Source of the DNA: a virus
Length of the DNA: 42,715 nt
Direction: 5' to 3' (one strand)
Virus record (IMG/VR): IMGVR_UViG_3300003332_000014
Location: 1-42,715 of that record
This document shows positions 29,076-38,405 of this stretch, in pieces. Position 1 is the stretch's first letter, and every line of letters starts with the position of its first letter. The translations under genes and the position numbers were made by a program. The notes beneath the pieces were generated by a model. It saw only the letters and a list, made by a program, of their open reading frames with translations. It was not told where the DNA came from and did not search any database.

Positions 29076-30077
29076 TCAATCCACCACTATTTTAACTTTA
29101 TGACCCGATGGAACGTGAAGTTCCATGTCACCACTGTTTGCTTTTAAATAAACATCAGTTTCCATGTTAAGATAAAGATTGTAATTGTAAAGTGCCACAT
29201 CATCGTGGAACCACACAGTACCATCAGTTGTGTAAATGTACATGTTATTAGTCGATGTGACCAACAACCTGTTCGATGAGTCAAGTGAAAACCATGCACT
29301 CGCGATTCCATTGCCAGGCGCTAATGCGAGATATGTGCTCGCAGCATCATAGAGTTGATAATCACCAGTATAATGATTGGCTTCATCAAGCTTAGCACAA
29401 TCGTCACAACTACCACTATTATCATCAACATATTTCTTAGTAGCAACGTCTTGATTGTCTACTGGATCAGCGACATCTGTGATCCTGTAGTTGTTCATAT
29501 TGAGATTACCATGGACACTGGCACCATTGTAGATGTTTATCGGCATTCCTTGAGCAGCTATTGAATTACAGTGTATTATACTATGTGAGTTCATATCAAC
29601 GTTATCATCGATAACCAGATCACCAGCAGTGTCCCTGCTTATAGTGTTGGTTTTCACGTGTAGACAAACAACTTGCTCACACCCAAGCACCGCACAATCG
29701 AGATCAGCAAGAGTTGATTGCGTATCTCCATCATACCACAGTTCAAATGTTTGATCACTTTCATCCCATTTCAGTACAGCATCCTCACCACTACTGCCAC
29801 GATTAAAACGTAAATACGTATCAACACCAGCGCCCTCATTATCCATGTCGATAGTGAATGTCGTGCTGTTGGTGCCTGGTGGGTTACTGGCTGCTGATAT
29901 TAATTCAGAACCATTATAATAAACTTTACCATTTTTAAACTCAAGGTTAGCGCCGCTTGGATGTGATATCCTCAACGGTATGCCACGAGATCCACGGATA
30001 TTGTTAAGATTTAAACTGCGAGTGTTCTTAAGCACTTCAGCGCTTAAACTTCTTATTCTATCAGCCAACACGCTCAT
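29076..30077 (-). CDS. Tail fibre protein
   Basis: 333 residues from ATG 30077, overlapping the hub gene. A short N-terminal helix is followed by collagen-free beta-rich repeats (GSSGEDAVLKWDESDQTFEL; DLVIDDNVDMNSHSIIHCN). The segment NMNNYRITDVADPVDNQDVA with TKKYVDD near residue 195-225 is a widespread fibre motif that precedes the receptor-binding end. The rest is strand-rich (TYLALAPGNGIASAWFSLDS) and ends HVPSGHKVKIVVD. It probably trimerises on the baseplate hub encoded just upstream. Confidence 0.7.
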   Translation of the reverse strand: MSVLADRIRSLSAEVLKNTRSLNLNNIRGSRGIPLRISHPSGANLEFKNGKVYYNGSELISAASNPPGTNSTTFTIDMDNEGAGVDTYLRFNRGSSGEDAVLKWDESDQTFELWYDGDTQSTLADLDCAVLGCEQVVCLHVKTNTISRDTAGDLVIDDNVDMNSHSIIHCNSIAAQGMPINIYNGASVHGNLNMNNYRITDVADPVDNQDVATKKYVDDNSGSCDDCAKLDEANHYTGDYQLYDAASTYLALAPGNGIASAWFSLDSSNRLLVTSTNNMYIYTTDGTVWFHDDVALYNYNLYLNMETDVYLKANSGDMELHVPSGHKVKIVVD

Positions 30078-32161
30078 TCGCCGTTCCCACCACCGTTGCC
30101 ACTTTCGACTTCGCCCTGACGCCTACTAACAACCAAACGTGTTTCGAGTCTAACATCATCAACAACTTTATAATGGATCTCTTCAATCTGGAAACCAACG
30201 AGTGGGCGATCAATGAGACTAAAGTCTGGACATTTAATGTAAGCACCAAGTAAGCATATGAACTTATTTGGTTTGTCGGTATAATCAAGTAGTGGTTGAT
30301 AACCATGAGTCCAATAATGTTCATCGGGTATAAACTCGCCAACGAATATAGTCTGACGAACTCTTGGATATTTAGTGTAAGCAAGCTTACGATCGATATA
30401 ATCCTTGATACCAAAACGACCGTCTCCAATGTTATTTGTGAGTGAATTTAATTGTGGACTATCAACCTCTTCACTGTGGAGACCATATTTGCGAATACTT
30501 TCCTCATCACGAGCTTCGTAGAACAGATATTCGTCGTTACTAATTTCAACCCAACCATAATAGTGATTGACAATACCATAGCGTTCGATGTTTGAAACTT
30601 CGTAGATATCTTCTTCTTCGAACGTTATGGGATCCTCGCCGTGGCTATAGTCATTGCCATAAAGCTTGATAAGGTTAATGTTCTTCATAAAGTCGACAAA
30701 ACCAACGGTCATTTCATCAGCATCATCATTAGTCCTATCAACCAACTTAGCTATCGACTCCAATGTATCATAGAGCGTTGATTCGATATTCATTTCAATC
30801 ATCAAGTTGTCATTGCTTGTGTATGGTGAGTCAGCGAGCTCAAACACCCAAACTTTATCACCACTTTTATGTGAAATGTTTTTAGTATTTAAAACACCAC
30901 GACCATCTGGTGCCACATCAATATACGTGTCAAAAATTGTACCGAATATAAACTCGTAAATATCATCTCCTTCATCCTGTGTCCTAATCATAACGTAAAC
31001 ATCTGTAGCATTGAAGCCATTTGGATTGTTTATGTCGATCGAAGTATCTTCTGACGTACAATCACTCGACAATGTGATATCAGCATCGAGTTCTCTAAGA
31101 CCATAAGGACGACTGACATTAACATCAATTTCAAGACTATTAGCCATATCTCTAAGCGCCATTAAACAGCGGAAGTAATCATAAGGATAAGGTTGATAAC
31201 TGTCATGGTCAGATGGCGCATAATTGTCGTCATAAGAAAATCCATCATAAGGAAGTGGTCTACTGTAATCTGGTACATAATCTAAACAACGATAGTCACT
31301 ATCACATAACTCGCCTGTCGGGTGACGTGTATCATAATCACCAACAAAACATTTGCCAGGTGCTCGGAAGTTGGGCGATGCTTTATTACAAGCTCCATAC
31401 GTCCAATATTCCTTGAAATAACTGCACCTATAGCGAGCACGATAACCAGCTATGTACTCGCTAATCTCGAACAAACCACCGTAATCAACACAGCTATAGT
31501 TTAAAATATCAAAAGTTCGGTCGTTTGAAACGCTCTGGAGCCTACACCAACCAGCGAACATTAACCCATAAACGCCATCTTCATTAACGTCACCGTAAAT
31601 GAAGATCTCACGTGCGACATCTTCAGCATCTTTTTGAAGAACCCAGACACTAAAATTAGCCTTTAAACCAGCACCGACATCAGCTTGTGAAAGACTATCA
31701 TATTTATAAGCACTGCGATAGCAACCATAACCATTGATTTCAATTTCTTCTTCTTCATCACCTTCATCGCCATGACGAGTGCCAGTGATTGTGAAAGTGC
31801 CATAAGGGTTATCATCGCTTGAGCCACTATCATCTACTTGTACATAAACATAAGTGCCTTCATCTGGAAAGTCTAAGTCATGATCGGGTTCGCCGAGTGG
31901 AAAGTCTATATATGGATGGGTAGTCCAGTAAGGCTCAAGCATCATAATCTCTTGTTCATCACTCAGTAACTGAAAATAAGCAGTTGATGGTTTAAAAAGT
32001 GAATCGACGATTGTTAGATTCATTAAACCAACACAATAATCGGGAAATTCGTGACGTCCACATTCATAGATGTTGGTCTCTACTGGAAAGTTGATATCTT
32101 CGAAATCAGTGTAGTTATCGAGCGTTGATCTTAGAAATACTTTGAACTTTGTCAATATCAC
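30074..32161 (-). CDS. Baseplate hub / tail tip protein
   Basis: 695 residues; GTG 32161 is the longest start, and TTG 32155 lies at a better distance from GGGGGTGA. It follows the tape measure gene directly, the usual place for the distal tail and hub proteins. The first 150 residues are strand-rich (NLTIVDSLFKPSTAYFQLLS). A cysteine-rich acidic stretch at 240-330 (YRCSYFKEYWTYGACNKASP; KCFVGDYDT; CDSDYRCLDYV) may bind metal or form disulfides. No lysozyme or peptidase motif is seen. Assignment is from gene order and composition, not from a specific family match. Confidence 0.55.
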   Translation of the reverse strand: MILTKFKVFLRSTLDNYTDFEDINFPVETNIYECGRHEFPDYCVGLMNLTIVDSLFKPSTAYFQLLSDEQEIMMLEPYWTTHPYIDFPLGEPDHDLDFPDEGTYVYVQVDDSGSSDDNPYGTFTITGTRHGDEGDEEEEIEINGYGCYRSAYKYDSLSQADVGAGLKANFSVWVLQKDAEDVAREIFIYGDVNEDGVYGLMFAGWCRLQSVSNDRTFDILNYSCVDYGGLFEISEYIAGYRARYRCSYFKEYWTYGACNKASPNFRAPGKCFVGDYDTRHPTGELCDSDYRCLDYVPDYSRPLPYDGFSYDDNYAPSDHDSYQPYPYDYFRCLMALRDMANSLEIDVNVSRPYGLRELDADITLSSDCTSEDTSIDINNPNGFNATDVYVMIRTQDEGDDIYEFIFGTIFDTYIDVAPDGRGVLNTKNISHKSGDKVWVFELADSPYTSNDNLMIEMNIESTLYDTLESIAKLVDRTNDDADEMTVGFVDFMKNINLIKLYGNDYSHGEDPITFEEEDIYEVSNIERYGIVNHYYGWVEISNDEYLFYEARDEESIRKYGLHSEEVDSPQLNSLTNNIGDGRFGIKDYIDRKLAYTKYPRVRQTIFVGEFIPDEHYWTHGYQPLLDYTDKPNKFICLLGAYIKCPDFSLIDRPLVGFQIEEIHYKVVDDVRLETRLVVSRRQGEVESGNGGGNGE

Positions 32162-33874
32162 TCACCCCCTTACAGATCTCTGACGACCGTAGGGTAGTGT
32201 TTGCTTTGAGATATTGACGGTATCGGTGTCGAGATCAGCAGCTATTAGCTCGGCGACAATGCCTTCATCTATGAACAGGTTCAAGTCTATCTTCTGACCC
32301 ATCATCTGTGCTTCAGCCTGGCGCTCAGCAATTTTTTCTCTGAACCAGTCAATGTCCTTATATTCAAGCATTGGTTCATCGCTACCAGTTAAGATATTCT
32401 TAATCTTTCTGAAGAAGTTTCTGATAGCAGTGCCCATGTTGGCAAGGAACCAGGCAACCTCAGGCACTCTTTCTGACAATGCCATAAGCACGCCAGTTAA
32501 AGCTGTTATGGCACCAACGACACCAAGCGCAGCAAAGCCAATGCTACCAAAGATCGTATAAATAACCCCAAGGACATTCAACACAGCAATGAATGTACCA
32601 ATAGCTCCAGAGAGCAATGAAACTATCAATGTTATGGTTAATGCAACCTTCATCAAGCGAGCAACATTATTGGCACCAATAGCATCGACAACTTTGACGA
32701 TTAATAGACCAGCAAATTTAAGGAGCTTATATACGAAGTCGAGAACGCTGTTGAGTATTGGCAGGAATTTATCACCGATGAGATATAATAGTCTCAATAG
32801 CTTTGCAAACTTTTTCATAAATTCATCGATCTGCTTGAAGTTATCGCCAACTGTCAGCCATCTGGCAACTCCAAGCAAAAATCTGCCAATACCTTTAATA
32901 ACTTTATTTATTCGCTCTATCGATCCTTTGCCTATAAGACTGAGAAGTTCAGAGCCAAAAATTGCTAACAATTCACCGAGTCTTGGCAATGCTCGTTCGA
33001 ATAAGTCCTGAAGCATTTTAACAACTTGTGGATTTACATGTCGTAAAAATGCTCTGAATGCATTAGGTAAGACAACCTGAAAGATCTTTTTAGTCCATTC
33101 AGCAAGGCGTTCGAAGCTTCTGGCAAATTCACCAGTGTCCATGACAGCTTTAATGCCAGCCATCACTTCGCCCATGAATCCCCACATCTGGAGACCTCTA
33201 CCACCACGACCGAAGTGATATGGTCTGCGTGCGCCAGCATAACCACCAAAGCCTTCCTCGACTTCTTTCCATTGCCGATACCACTTATACAGCCCAAGAC
33301 CCAGAAGACCTGCTATGGCGGCTGCCGCTGTCGTGGCGGCTGTGGCAACTGCCAGTAACCCAGAAGCTATCGGCACTAACGCAGTTGCGAGCGCACTCAA
33401 AACTATGAGTGTCTGGTGGCGAATCCTAAAGTTTAAGTTACCGAGAGATACACCAACATGCTCAACACTATCAGCAAGACGAGAGTTTGCGAGCGCAGCG
33501 AGCGATGTTGCGAATGTCTCACGCTTCAATAACCCTGTCATGAGTTGCAATGCTTGACCGAGACTGATGGTTTTCCTACGTACATTACCAATAGCAATAC
33601 CAAAATCAAACAAAGAACGAACATTCTCTTTTATACGCTGAGTGAGGCTCATGGTTGTTCTCGCCACATACGAATCAACCTCAGCCATCAGACGTCTAAA
33701 ACCAATCATTGCATTGGTGTTAGCAGCGATATTAGAGCCAGTGCTAACACTCGTTCTGTTAAGCTTCTGCATGGTGGCGTCGAAAACCTTGGCAGAAGCG
33801 GCTATACGCGCAAACTCAGCCTCGGCATTTGAGGCAATTATAACCTCATATATAGCCTGACCAGCGTTGACCAA
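32162..33874 (-). CDS. Tape measure protein
   Basis: 570 residues from TTG 33874 with GGGGGT upstream. Long helical N-terminal part (YEVIIASNAEAEFARIAASA, RTTMSLTQRIKENVRSLFD), a central hydrophobic stretch with several membrane-like segments (IVLSALATALVPIASGLLAV; GTFIAVLNVLGVIYTIFGSI; ALGVVGAITALTGVLMALSE) and a polar end. This matches tape measure proteins, which set tail length and contact the host membrane during DNA entry. By the usual rise per residue, 570 residues imply a tail of roughly 85 nm. Preceded, as expected, by the two small tail chaperone genes and a gp10-like gene. Confidence 0.75.
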   Translation of the reverse strand: MVNAGQAIYEVIIASNAEAEFARIAASAKVFDATMQKLNRTSVSTGSNIAANTNAMIGFRRLMAEVDSYVARTTMSLTQRIKENVRSLFDFGIAIGNVRRKTISLGQALQLMTGLLKRETFATSLAALANSRLADSVEHVGVSLGNLNFRIRHQTLIVLSALATALVPIASGLLAVATAATTAAAAIAGLLGLGLYKWYRQWKEVEEGFGGYAGARRPYHFGRGGRGLQMWGFMGEVMAGIKAVMDTGEFARSFERLAEWTKKIFQVVLPNAFRAFLRHVNPQVVKMLQDLFERALPRLGELLAIFGSELLSLIGKGSIERINKVIKGIGRFLLGVARWLTVGDNFKQIDEFMKKFAKLLRLLYLIGDKFLPILNSVLDFVYKLLKFAGLLIVKVVDAIGANNVARLMKVALTITLIVSLLSGAIGTFIAVLNVLGVIYTIFGSIGFAALGVVGAITALTGVLMALSERVPEVAWFLANMGTAIRNFFRKIKNILTGSDEPMLEYKDIDWFREKIAERQAEAQMMGQKIDLNLFIDEGIVAELIAADLDTDTVNISKQTLPYGRQRSVRG

Positions 33875-33885
33875 ACACAGACCCC

Positions 33886-34341
33886 CTACATCTTCAACAC
33901 TAAATCACAGGCACGACCAAAAATCCAGTCAATCGCGCCATCCATGACACTCCTGACACTCGAGTGCATGAAAAACCTACCATGTATCCACCTCTTAGCA
34001 AGGTAGTGTCTGAAGCCTTTTTCGATGTAAATTGCATACCCAGTAGCTGCAACTAATGCAAACGTAAAGAATCTACGAAAGTGGAAGATCTGTGACACTT
34101 TGAGTGAACGCTTTAAGCGGGCTGGAAATATTGTTGATTCCATAGCGTGCTGCATATGTTTGAACTCTGGATATTTGACGGGATTGTAAACAGGAGCTGT
34201 GACTTTACTGAGATTTTCGATACTCTTTGAAGCAATTGTTAGCGTTGATTTCATAGCGCGTGGAAACTCAGCACCAGCTCTGGTGAACTTAGCAACTGGA
34301 TCACCTTTGACTCTGCGAATAACTATAAACCGTGTTGCCAT
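33886..34341 (-). CDS. Minor tail/neck protein (HK97 gp10-like)
   Basis: 151 residues; ATG 34341 overlaps the preceding stop. FTRAGAEFPRAMKSTLTIAS with SIENLSKVTAPVYN matches the early part of gp10-like proteins (helix, then a proline after a conserved strand), and GYAIYIEKGFRH is close to the family's YA..vE.G...h segment. In this family the protein joins the tail terminator region. It is very basic. Its place just before the tape measure gene is slightly unusual, as it more often lies before the tail tube gene. Confidence 0.55.
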   Translation of the reverse strand: MATRFIVIRRVKGDPVAKFTRAGAEFPRAMKSTLTIASKSIENLSKVTAPVYNPVKYPEFKHMQHAMESTIFPARLKRSLKVSQIFHFRRFFTFALVAATGYAIYIEKGFRHYLAKRWIHGRFFMHSSVRSVMDGAIDWIFGRACDLVLKM

Positions 34342-34592
34342 TAATTACCACGCCTTATTTCTATGAGCTTCTGGAGCTTCGACTTTCTTTCACGCTTACG
34401 CTCGTCAGACATTCGAGTTTTCGGTCGTTTGCCCTTGGATGCTTGCTCCTCAGCTTCTATCAGATCACTGAGTTCCTGGACGTACCATTGAAATACTTTA
34501 AATGGCATATCCAGAATCTCATTGTAGCTGATCTTGAGTTTATAGCTGAGGAGGAAACAGAGTTTTATAAACTCTGGAACCTCCTGAGCCAT
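34341..34592 (-). CDS. Probable tail assembly chaperone 2
   Basis: 83 residues from ATG 34592 (GGAGTGA upstream; GTG 34601 in frame). Helical, ending in a very basic cluster (KGKRPKTRMSDERKRERKSK). In tailed viruses two small overlapping genes between tube and tape measure encode the chaperones that hold the tape measure protein. The positions fit. There is no clear slippery sequence at the end of the upstream gene, so it is probably a separately started protein rather than a frameshift extension. Confidence 0.5.
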   Translation of the reverse strand: MAQEVPEFIKLCFLLSYKLKISYNEILDMPFKVFQWYVQELSDLIEAEEQASKGKRPKTRMSDERKRERKSKLQKLIEIRRGN

Positions 34593-34597
34593 CGACG

Positions 34598-34894
34598 TCA
34601 CTCCTGGTCTGGTAAATCCGATGTATCTATGCCATTAAATTCGAGGATTTCTTTGAGCAATGGCTCGATAACATATAAGGGTATTTTGCTGACAGTTTCA
34701 AGAGTCTCTTCGGGATGATTGTCTTTAATGCTTTCATATACGAGCGTGAAAGCTGCTTTTGCTGGATCTTTCATCCCCTGAACTCTGGCAACTGTCCGAG
34801 TTGAAAGTGTTGATATTGTAATTTCAAGCTCATCGCCGTTTTTAAGTGGTATTTTAACCACTTTCTCGCTATCGAGACCATCAAACATTGACAT
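34598..34894 (-). CDS. Probable tail assembly chaperone 1
   Basis: 98 residues from ATG 34894. KIPLKNGDELEITISTLSTR at the N-terminus is followed by helices (AAFTLVYESIKDNHPEETLE; PLLKEILEFNGID) and an acidic end (TSDLPDQE). The fold pattern and place after the tail tube gene match the first chaperone (gpG-like). Its stop lies just before the start of chaperone 2. Confidence 0.55.
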   Translation of the reverse strand: MSMFDGLDSEKVVKIPLKNGDELEITISTLSTRTVARVQGMKDPAKAAFTLVYESIKDNHPEETLETVSKIPLYVIEPLLKEILEFNGIDTSDLPDQE

Positions 34895-34915
34895 TTTTGT
34901 TTAGCCCCCTCAATG

Positions 34916-35386
34916 TTAGGATATCGTTCGTGTTTTAGCTCTACCACTCATTGAACCAGTGACATTACCACCTTCTGAGGCTTCGAGGTTGTCAGTGCTT
35001 GCGACACAATGTGTTAACACTATTGTGCGTTCAACACTGCCAGTGATCTCGTTGGTGAACGTGAGTCTCATTGCAAATCGTTTACCAGCGTCAATCAGCT
35101 CAAGGAAATCGACGCCGTTCTGGTCATTGCTGTCCACAAAATCCGTGTCAGTGTAGATCTCTTCAAGCGACCACTCGTAAGTGATTCTACCCTCTTTAAT
35201 TTCCTGGGGTGTCTGATGGTTGAGACCATGGAACTCGGTAACTTCTTTGCTTGTATTGACGCTCGCAGTTGTTGCTATTGCGAAAGCTGTCTTGGTGGCA
35301 GTGTCCCAGTCGCTCGGAGCTTCGCCTGGGTTTGTGGCATCCCTATAAATCTCGACCAACACATCTTTGCCCGTATAACCTACCAT
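34916..35386 (-). CDS. Major tail tube protein
   Basis: 156 residues from ATG 35386 after GGAGGTTAATAT. Strand-rich with the usual tube pattern: an N-terminal VLVEIYRDATNP strand, then TASVNTSKEVTEFHGLNHQT, EWSLEEIYTD, a central helix (FLELIDAGKRFAMRL), SVERTIVLTHCVASTDN and a G-rich end (SEGGNVTGSMSG). This is the beta-barrel order of phage tube (gpV-like) proteins. Position between the connector genes and the chaperones agrees. No sheath gene is seen, so the tail is probably non-contractile. Confidence 0.65.
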   Translation of the reverse strand: MVGYTGKDVLVEIYRDATNPGEAPSDWDTATKTAFAIATTASVNTSKEVTEFHGLNHQTPQEIKEGRITYEWSLEEIYTDTDFVDSNDQNGVDFLELIDAGKRFAMRLTFTNEITGSVERTIVLTHCVASTDNLEASEGGNVTGSMSGRAKTRTIS

Positions 35387-35397
35387 ATATTAACCTC

Positions 35398-35811
35398 CTA
35401 ATCTATCACATCATAAGTGACACTTAATGTTGTCAGGTACATTTCACTATTCTCTTCGGGTCTAAAAGCTGGGTTAACCGCAGACCCAATAATTCCCATT
35501 GTAAGTCCACCGAGCTTTTGATTATTATGTAATAGATGTTCTACGCGACCAATCAGTGGATTAAAAACTTCCATGACTGCACTCATGTTTAAACCACGAA
35601 TGAATATGTTAACATCGACAACAACACTATAGCGATTGCGGTTTATAATACTACCAGCACTATTAATGCTACCAGCTGTAACACATATAGTGTCTTTAGC
35701 TCTGACCTGTTCACCCATGCAGACATCGATAGTGCGAATATATTTACGCACGATTGAATCTGATGATAGTATATTCACAACTGCATCAAGAATTTTATCA
35801 ACTTCAATCAT
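35398..35811 (-). CDS. Tail terminator / head-tail joining protein
   Basis: 137 residues from ATG 35811, overlapping the end of the connector gene by 8 bases. IDKIL-type N-terminal helix (IEVDKILDAVVNILSSDSIV), then a central strand VVVDVNIFIRGLNMSAVMEV and a C-terminal YLTTLSVTYDVID. Tail terminators (gpU-like) have this helix-strand-strand layout and cap the tube. The order connector, terminator, tube is standard. No specific family is claimed. Confidence 0.5.
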   Translation of the reverse strand: MIEVDKILDAVVNILSSDSIVRKYIRTIDVCMGEQVRAKDTICVTAGSINSAGSIINRNRYSVVVDVNIFIRGLNMSAVMEVFNPLIGRVEHLLHNNQKLGGLTMGIIGSAVNPAFRPEENSEMYLTTLSVTYDVID

Positions 35812-36214
35812 AAGGGTTTACCCTCGTGGAATCATAAATTTCTTCAGGCTTTGGGTTGTAATTGTAAACGTACAAGCGTTCATCGTTTGTAAGCTCGGTA
35901 GCATCTGATAATTTTAAGATGCCTGAAAGATAACCATTTAATAATTCTTCGACGGTTCTTTCAAGCCGTTCAAGATCTTCAAGGTTAACACGATCTGGGT
36001 ATCTAAGCATTAAAAGATAGGTAGCTCTGAAGATCGAAAGCATTCTGATTTCAGTGGGTACTGGAGAAAAAGGAGTGGCGTAGCGCTGAGACAGACGGCT
36101 ATCAATGTAAGCATCAGCTGCTTCTATTGCCCACTGAACATCTGAAGACGAAATTATATCAAACGTCGCATCGGGCATGTTCTTACGCACATCCATCTCA
36201 GACGCATACGCCAT
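35804..36214 (-). CDS. Head-tail connector (adaptor, gp6/DUF1320-like)
   Basis: 136 residues from ATG 36214 (GAGGTGATTAATA upstream). Mostly helical: an N-terminal MAYASEMDVRKNMPD, then VQWAIEAADAYIDSRLSQRY followed by PFSPVPTEIRMLSIFRATYL. The pattern of a helix with a conserved A..yID..L..RY and then a proline and a long helix is that of adaptor proteins that bind the portal from outside. It lies directly after the capsid gene. Confidence 0.65.
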   Translation of the reverse strand: MAYASEMDVRKNMPDATFDIISSSDVQWAIEAADAYIDSRLSQRYATPFSPVPTEIRMLSIFRATYLLMLRYPDRVNLEDLERLERTVEELLNGYLSGILKLSDATELTNDERLYVYNYNPKPEEIYDSTRVNPYD

Positions 36215-36229
36215 TATTAATCACCTCGC

Positions 36230-37027
36230 TTAGCTGTGGAGCGTTAGTTTGACAATTGCGTTGGGTGCGAACACAACCGCAGCCATCCGCTCGAATACCT
36301 GATTGAGATATGCCTGATTGACGAGCCTATACTCGTTCTCAGTCTGGAGATCCTCGGCGACTATGATTCCGACAGCGCTTGAGTCGAGTGCAAAACCGCC
36401 CTTGAGTGTTGACGGTATCCATGCAGTCTCGACGACCTCAACTCCCGTTGGGAGCTGATCTATCGGTCGATTACCATAATCGTCGGTCTTTATGAGCTCT
36501 GCGTAAGAATCGACGTCTACTATAAGATGTGTGAACGAATAGTTATAATCTCGGAGCATTCCTCGGATATCGACAACGTCACCCTGGATCGTTGCATTAG
36601 CAGCATCCCAAAGTGGGTCAGCAGTGAATGACTGACCAGCGCCAGCATTTACGACGCCCCAGACAGTCTCCTCTTCTTTCTCAACGACCTTTCTCGCAGC
36701 GCTTCTTGCGGCACGAGTATCCAGCGGATAGTTGGTTGCTCTTGCAGCCTGCAGAGCCTCGCGGCTTATATAGAAAGCCTTACCGATCTTCTCGATCAGC
36801 ACAGTCTTTTTGGTCTTTGAGACCTCATCGCGTGGAAACTCTGCATTCTCGGCGACAACCTCGGCATCGCTCATCGCAGTCTCTTCATTGTAAGACCATG
36901 ACATCAGATGAGGTGCCACATTTATTGTGCCGAAGATTCTGCGAGCCACGGTCGCTTCGAGCTGTTCCTCAATTATCGTCGTACTTATGAGTTCCAGCTC
37001 TTCATCCGTGAACACATTACTCTGCAT
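36230..37027 (-). CDS. Major capsid protein (HK97 fold)
   Basis: 265 residues from ATG 37027 after AGGTGGTTAGAAG. The N-terminal EQLEATVARRIFGTINVAPH resembles encapsulin-like and other compact HK97-fold proteins. It continues KIGKAFYISREALQAARATN (the E-loop strand into the spine helix), HLIVDVDSYAELIKTDDYGN (P-domain) and IIVAEDLQTENEYRLVNQAY (A-domain end). At 265 residues, without a long N-terminal delta domain, scaffolding must come from elsewhere, probably the C-terminal coiled coil of the protease gene upstream. Base composition here is slightly more GC-rich than in the neighbours, as is common for highly expressed capsid genes. Confidence 0.8.
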   Translation of the reverse strand: MQSNVFTDEELELISTTIIEEQLEATVARRIFGTINVAPHLMSWSYNEETAMSDAEVVAENAEFPRDEVSKTKKTVLIEKIGKAFYISREALQAARATNYPLDTRAARSAARKVVEKEEETVWGVVNAGAGQSFTADPLWDAANATIQGDVVDIRGMLRDYNYSFTHLIVDVDSYAELIKTDDYGNRPIDQLPTGVEVVETAWIPSTLKGGFALDSSAVGIIVAEDLQTENEYRLVNQAYLNQVFERMAAVVFAPNAIVKLTLHS

Positions 37028-37048
37028 CTTCTAACCACCTCAATTTAT

Positions 37049-37447
37049 TTACAGTAAGAGCACTTCTATGTCGTCGCCATTATCACCACTCGTGAGCGCA
37101 CGACCAGCTATAAGATCGACGGTATCGTTGGCGGTGTCGAACTTCTGTGCTTTGCCATCGTTGGCAGCCTTGACGAGATCGCCCATGGTTATGCCATCAG
37201 CGCCAGCCTCGACTATCACAACGCCCCTATGTCTCACGGCTATCTTATCGCCGTCTTCATAGGGATCGCTTGCAGTGCCATCGTGGTTGTTGACTTTACC
37301 GCCGTCAGCAACGCCGACCACCTGATCACCTGCGCTTGCGAGCTTCACAGTATCACCAGTGTCGGCAGTTACAAAACGACCGTTTATAACTCCATCAGTT
37401 CCAACCTCACGGGTTGTTACATCTCCATCATACTTGCAAACTACCAT
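37049..37447 (-). CDS. Capsid decoration protein (DUF2190-like)
   Basis: 132 residues from ATG 37447, preferred because GAGGTG lies seven bases upstream; an ATG two codons earlier falls almost on that site. The sequence is a G- and D-rich beta barrel: QVVGVADGG, DKIAVRHRGVVIVEAGADGI, GDLVKAANDGKAQKF, IAGRALTSGDNGDDIEVLLL. This series of V..G...V and aG.al..a..g motifs is that of DUF2190 capsid-stabilising proteins. It sits between the protease/scaffold and the capsid gene as in many phages. Confidence 0.65.
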   Translation of the reverse strand: MVVCKYDGDVTTREVGTDGVINGRFVTADTGDTVKLASAGDQVVGVADGGKVNNHDGTASDPYEDGDKIAVRHRGVVIVEAGADGITMGDLVKAANDGKAQKFDTANDTVDLIAGRALTSGDNGDDIEVLLL

Positions 37448-37449
37448 GT

Positions 37450-38286
37450 TCATGCACCTCTATTCATTTCATCTCTCTTAGCCATTAGCTCATCGAGCTT
37501 GCTCGGTTTCTTAACATCCTCTTCGACGTGTTTAGATAACTGCACTTTAACACTCTCGACTGCCTTCTCAACAGCCTTTGAGAGTTTCATCAGTGTTTCC
37601 ATATCCTCAACGCCATCGAGCTCTACATCAGGATACTTCTCAGCGAAAGCAGCTTTAGCCTCTTCGAACTCCTGAGCTTTGAGTGTCTCGATATGGGACA
37701 TAAGCTCATCGCGCTCAGTGACAACACTCGAGAGCTCTGCTTTCGTGCTTTCGAGCTCCTGCTTGAGAGTCTCGATCTGACCCATCAACTCTTCAACATT
37801 CACCTCTTCTGCCAAATTATCAACCTCCGTCTGTGTTTCTCCAAACTCAACAACAGCACAAGAGTTATCATCACTCGAGCCACCGACAGTTACCGATAGC
37901 TTAACACTTTCAACACCACAACCCATCTCAGTGCTACAGCGACCTTCGTCGACCATTGACAAGTGGTCGAGTGTCCAGCCACTACCAGTGTAGACTTGCT
38001 GTCCATCGATATATTCACCTTCAATGGGTATCAGATCACCGATGCCCATCGCAACCGAGACTTCGTGGCTTTCAACGTCGGCGATGAATTTAATACCATC
38101 ACCATCACGGACAGCTTCTTTAACAATTCCAAGTTTCGATGGATTCTGATGATCAAGAGATGATACAAATTCAGCGCCTTTAAGTGCTTCAGCTATCTCG
38201 TCGAGATCGTCTTCTCTAATGCGTATATATCTGCCATCATCTGTAGTGTAGACGCCTGCTTTGAGCGCAACACCTTCGACGATCAT
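37450..38286 (-). CDS. Prohead protease with C-terminal scaffold
   Basis: 278 residues from ATG 38286, which overlaps the stop of the small zinc protein gene. Residues 1-130 match a prohead protease of the S78/DUF2213 type: MIVEGVALKAGVYTTDDGRY, SLDHQNPSKLGIV near 42, and DHLSMVDEGRC near 108-118 (the family's DHlalV..GR). Residues 150-278 form a long charged coiled coil (LMGQIETLKQELESTKAELS), a scaffold that would be cut during maturation. A protease-scaffold fusion just upstream of the decoration and capsid genes is a common arrangement. Confidence 0.7.
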   Translation of the reverse strand: MIVEGVALKAGVYTTDDGRYIRIREDDLDEIAEALKGAEFVSSLDHQNPSKLGIVKEAVRDGDGIKFIADVESHEVSVAMGIGDLIPIEGEYIDGQQVYTGSGWTLDHLSMVDEGRCSTEMGCGVESVKLSVTVGGSSDDNSCAVVEFGETQTEVDNLAEEVNVEELMGQIETLKQELESTKAELSSVVTERDELMSHIETLKAQEFEEAKAAFAEKYPDVELDGVEDMETLMKLSKAVEKAVESVKVQLSKHVEEDVKKPSKLDELMAKRDEMNRGA

Positions 38287-38393
38287 TTGCTATCACCTTT
38301 CTTCGCTATCATCCGCTGACAATCATCACAGATATCAAAAAACGTGTCAGCATCACTTTCATATTCACGACCGCAAATCGTACATTCTTTCAT
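38283..38393 (-). CDS. Small zinc-ribbon protein (36 aa)
   Basis: MKECTICGREYESDADTFFD then ICDDCQRMIAKKGDSK, with two CxxC pairs 19 residues apart, a complete zinc ribbon. GAGGTG lies upstream and its stop overlaps the start of the protease gene (ATGA), which supports translation. It could bind DNA or RNA; a virion role is unproven. Confidence 0.6.
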   Translation of the reverse strand: MKECTICGREYESDADTFFDICDDCQRMIAKKGDSK

Positions 38394-38405
38394 CGCTAAA
38401 ACACC

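Noticed and set aside
34341-34894. Programmed frameshift joining the two tail chaperone genes, as in gpG/gpGT
   Set aside because: No slippery heptamer is visible near the end of the first gene, and the second has its own ribosome binding site (GGAGTGA) and ATG at 34592.
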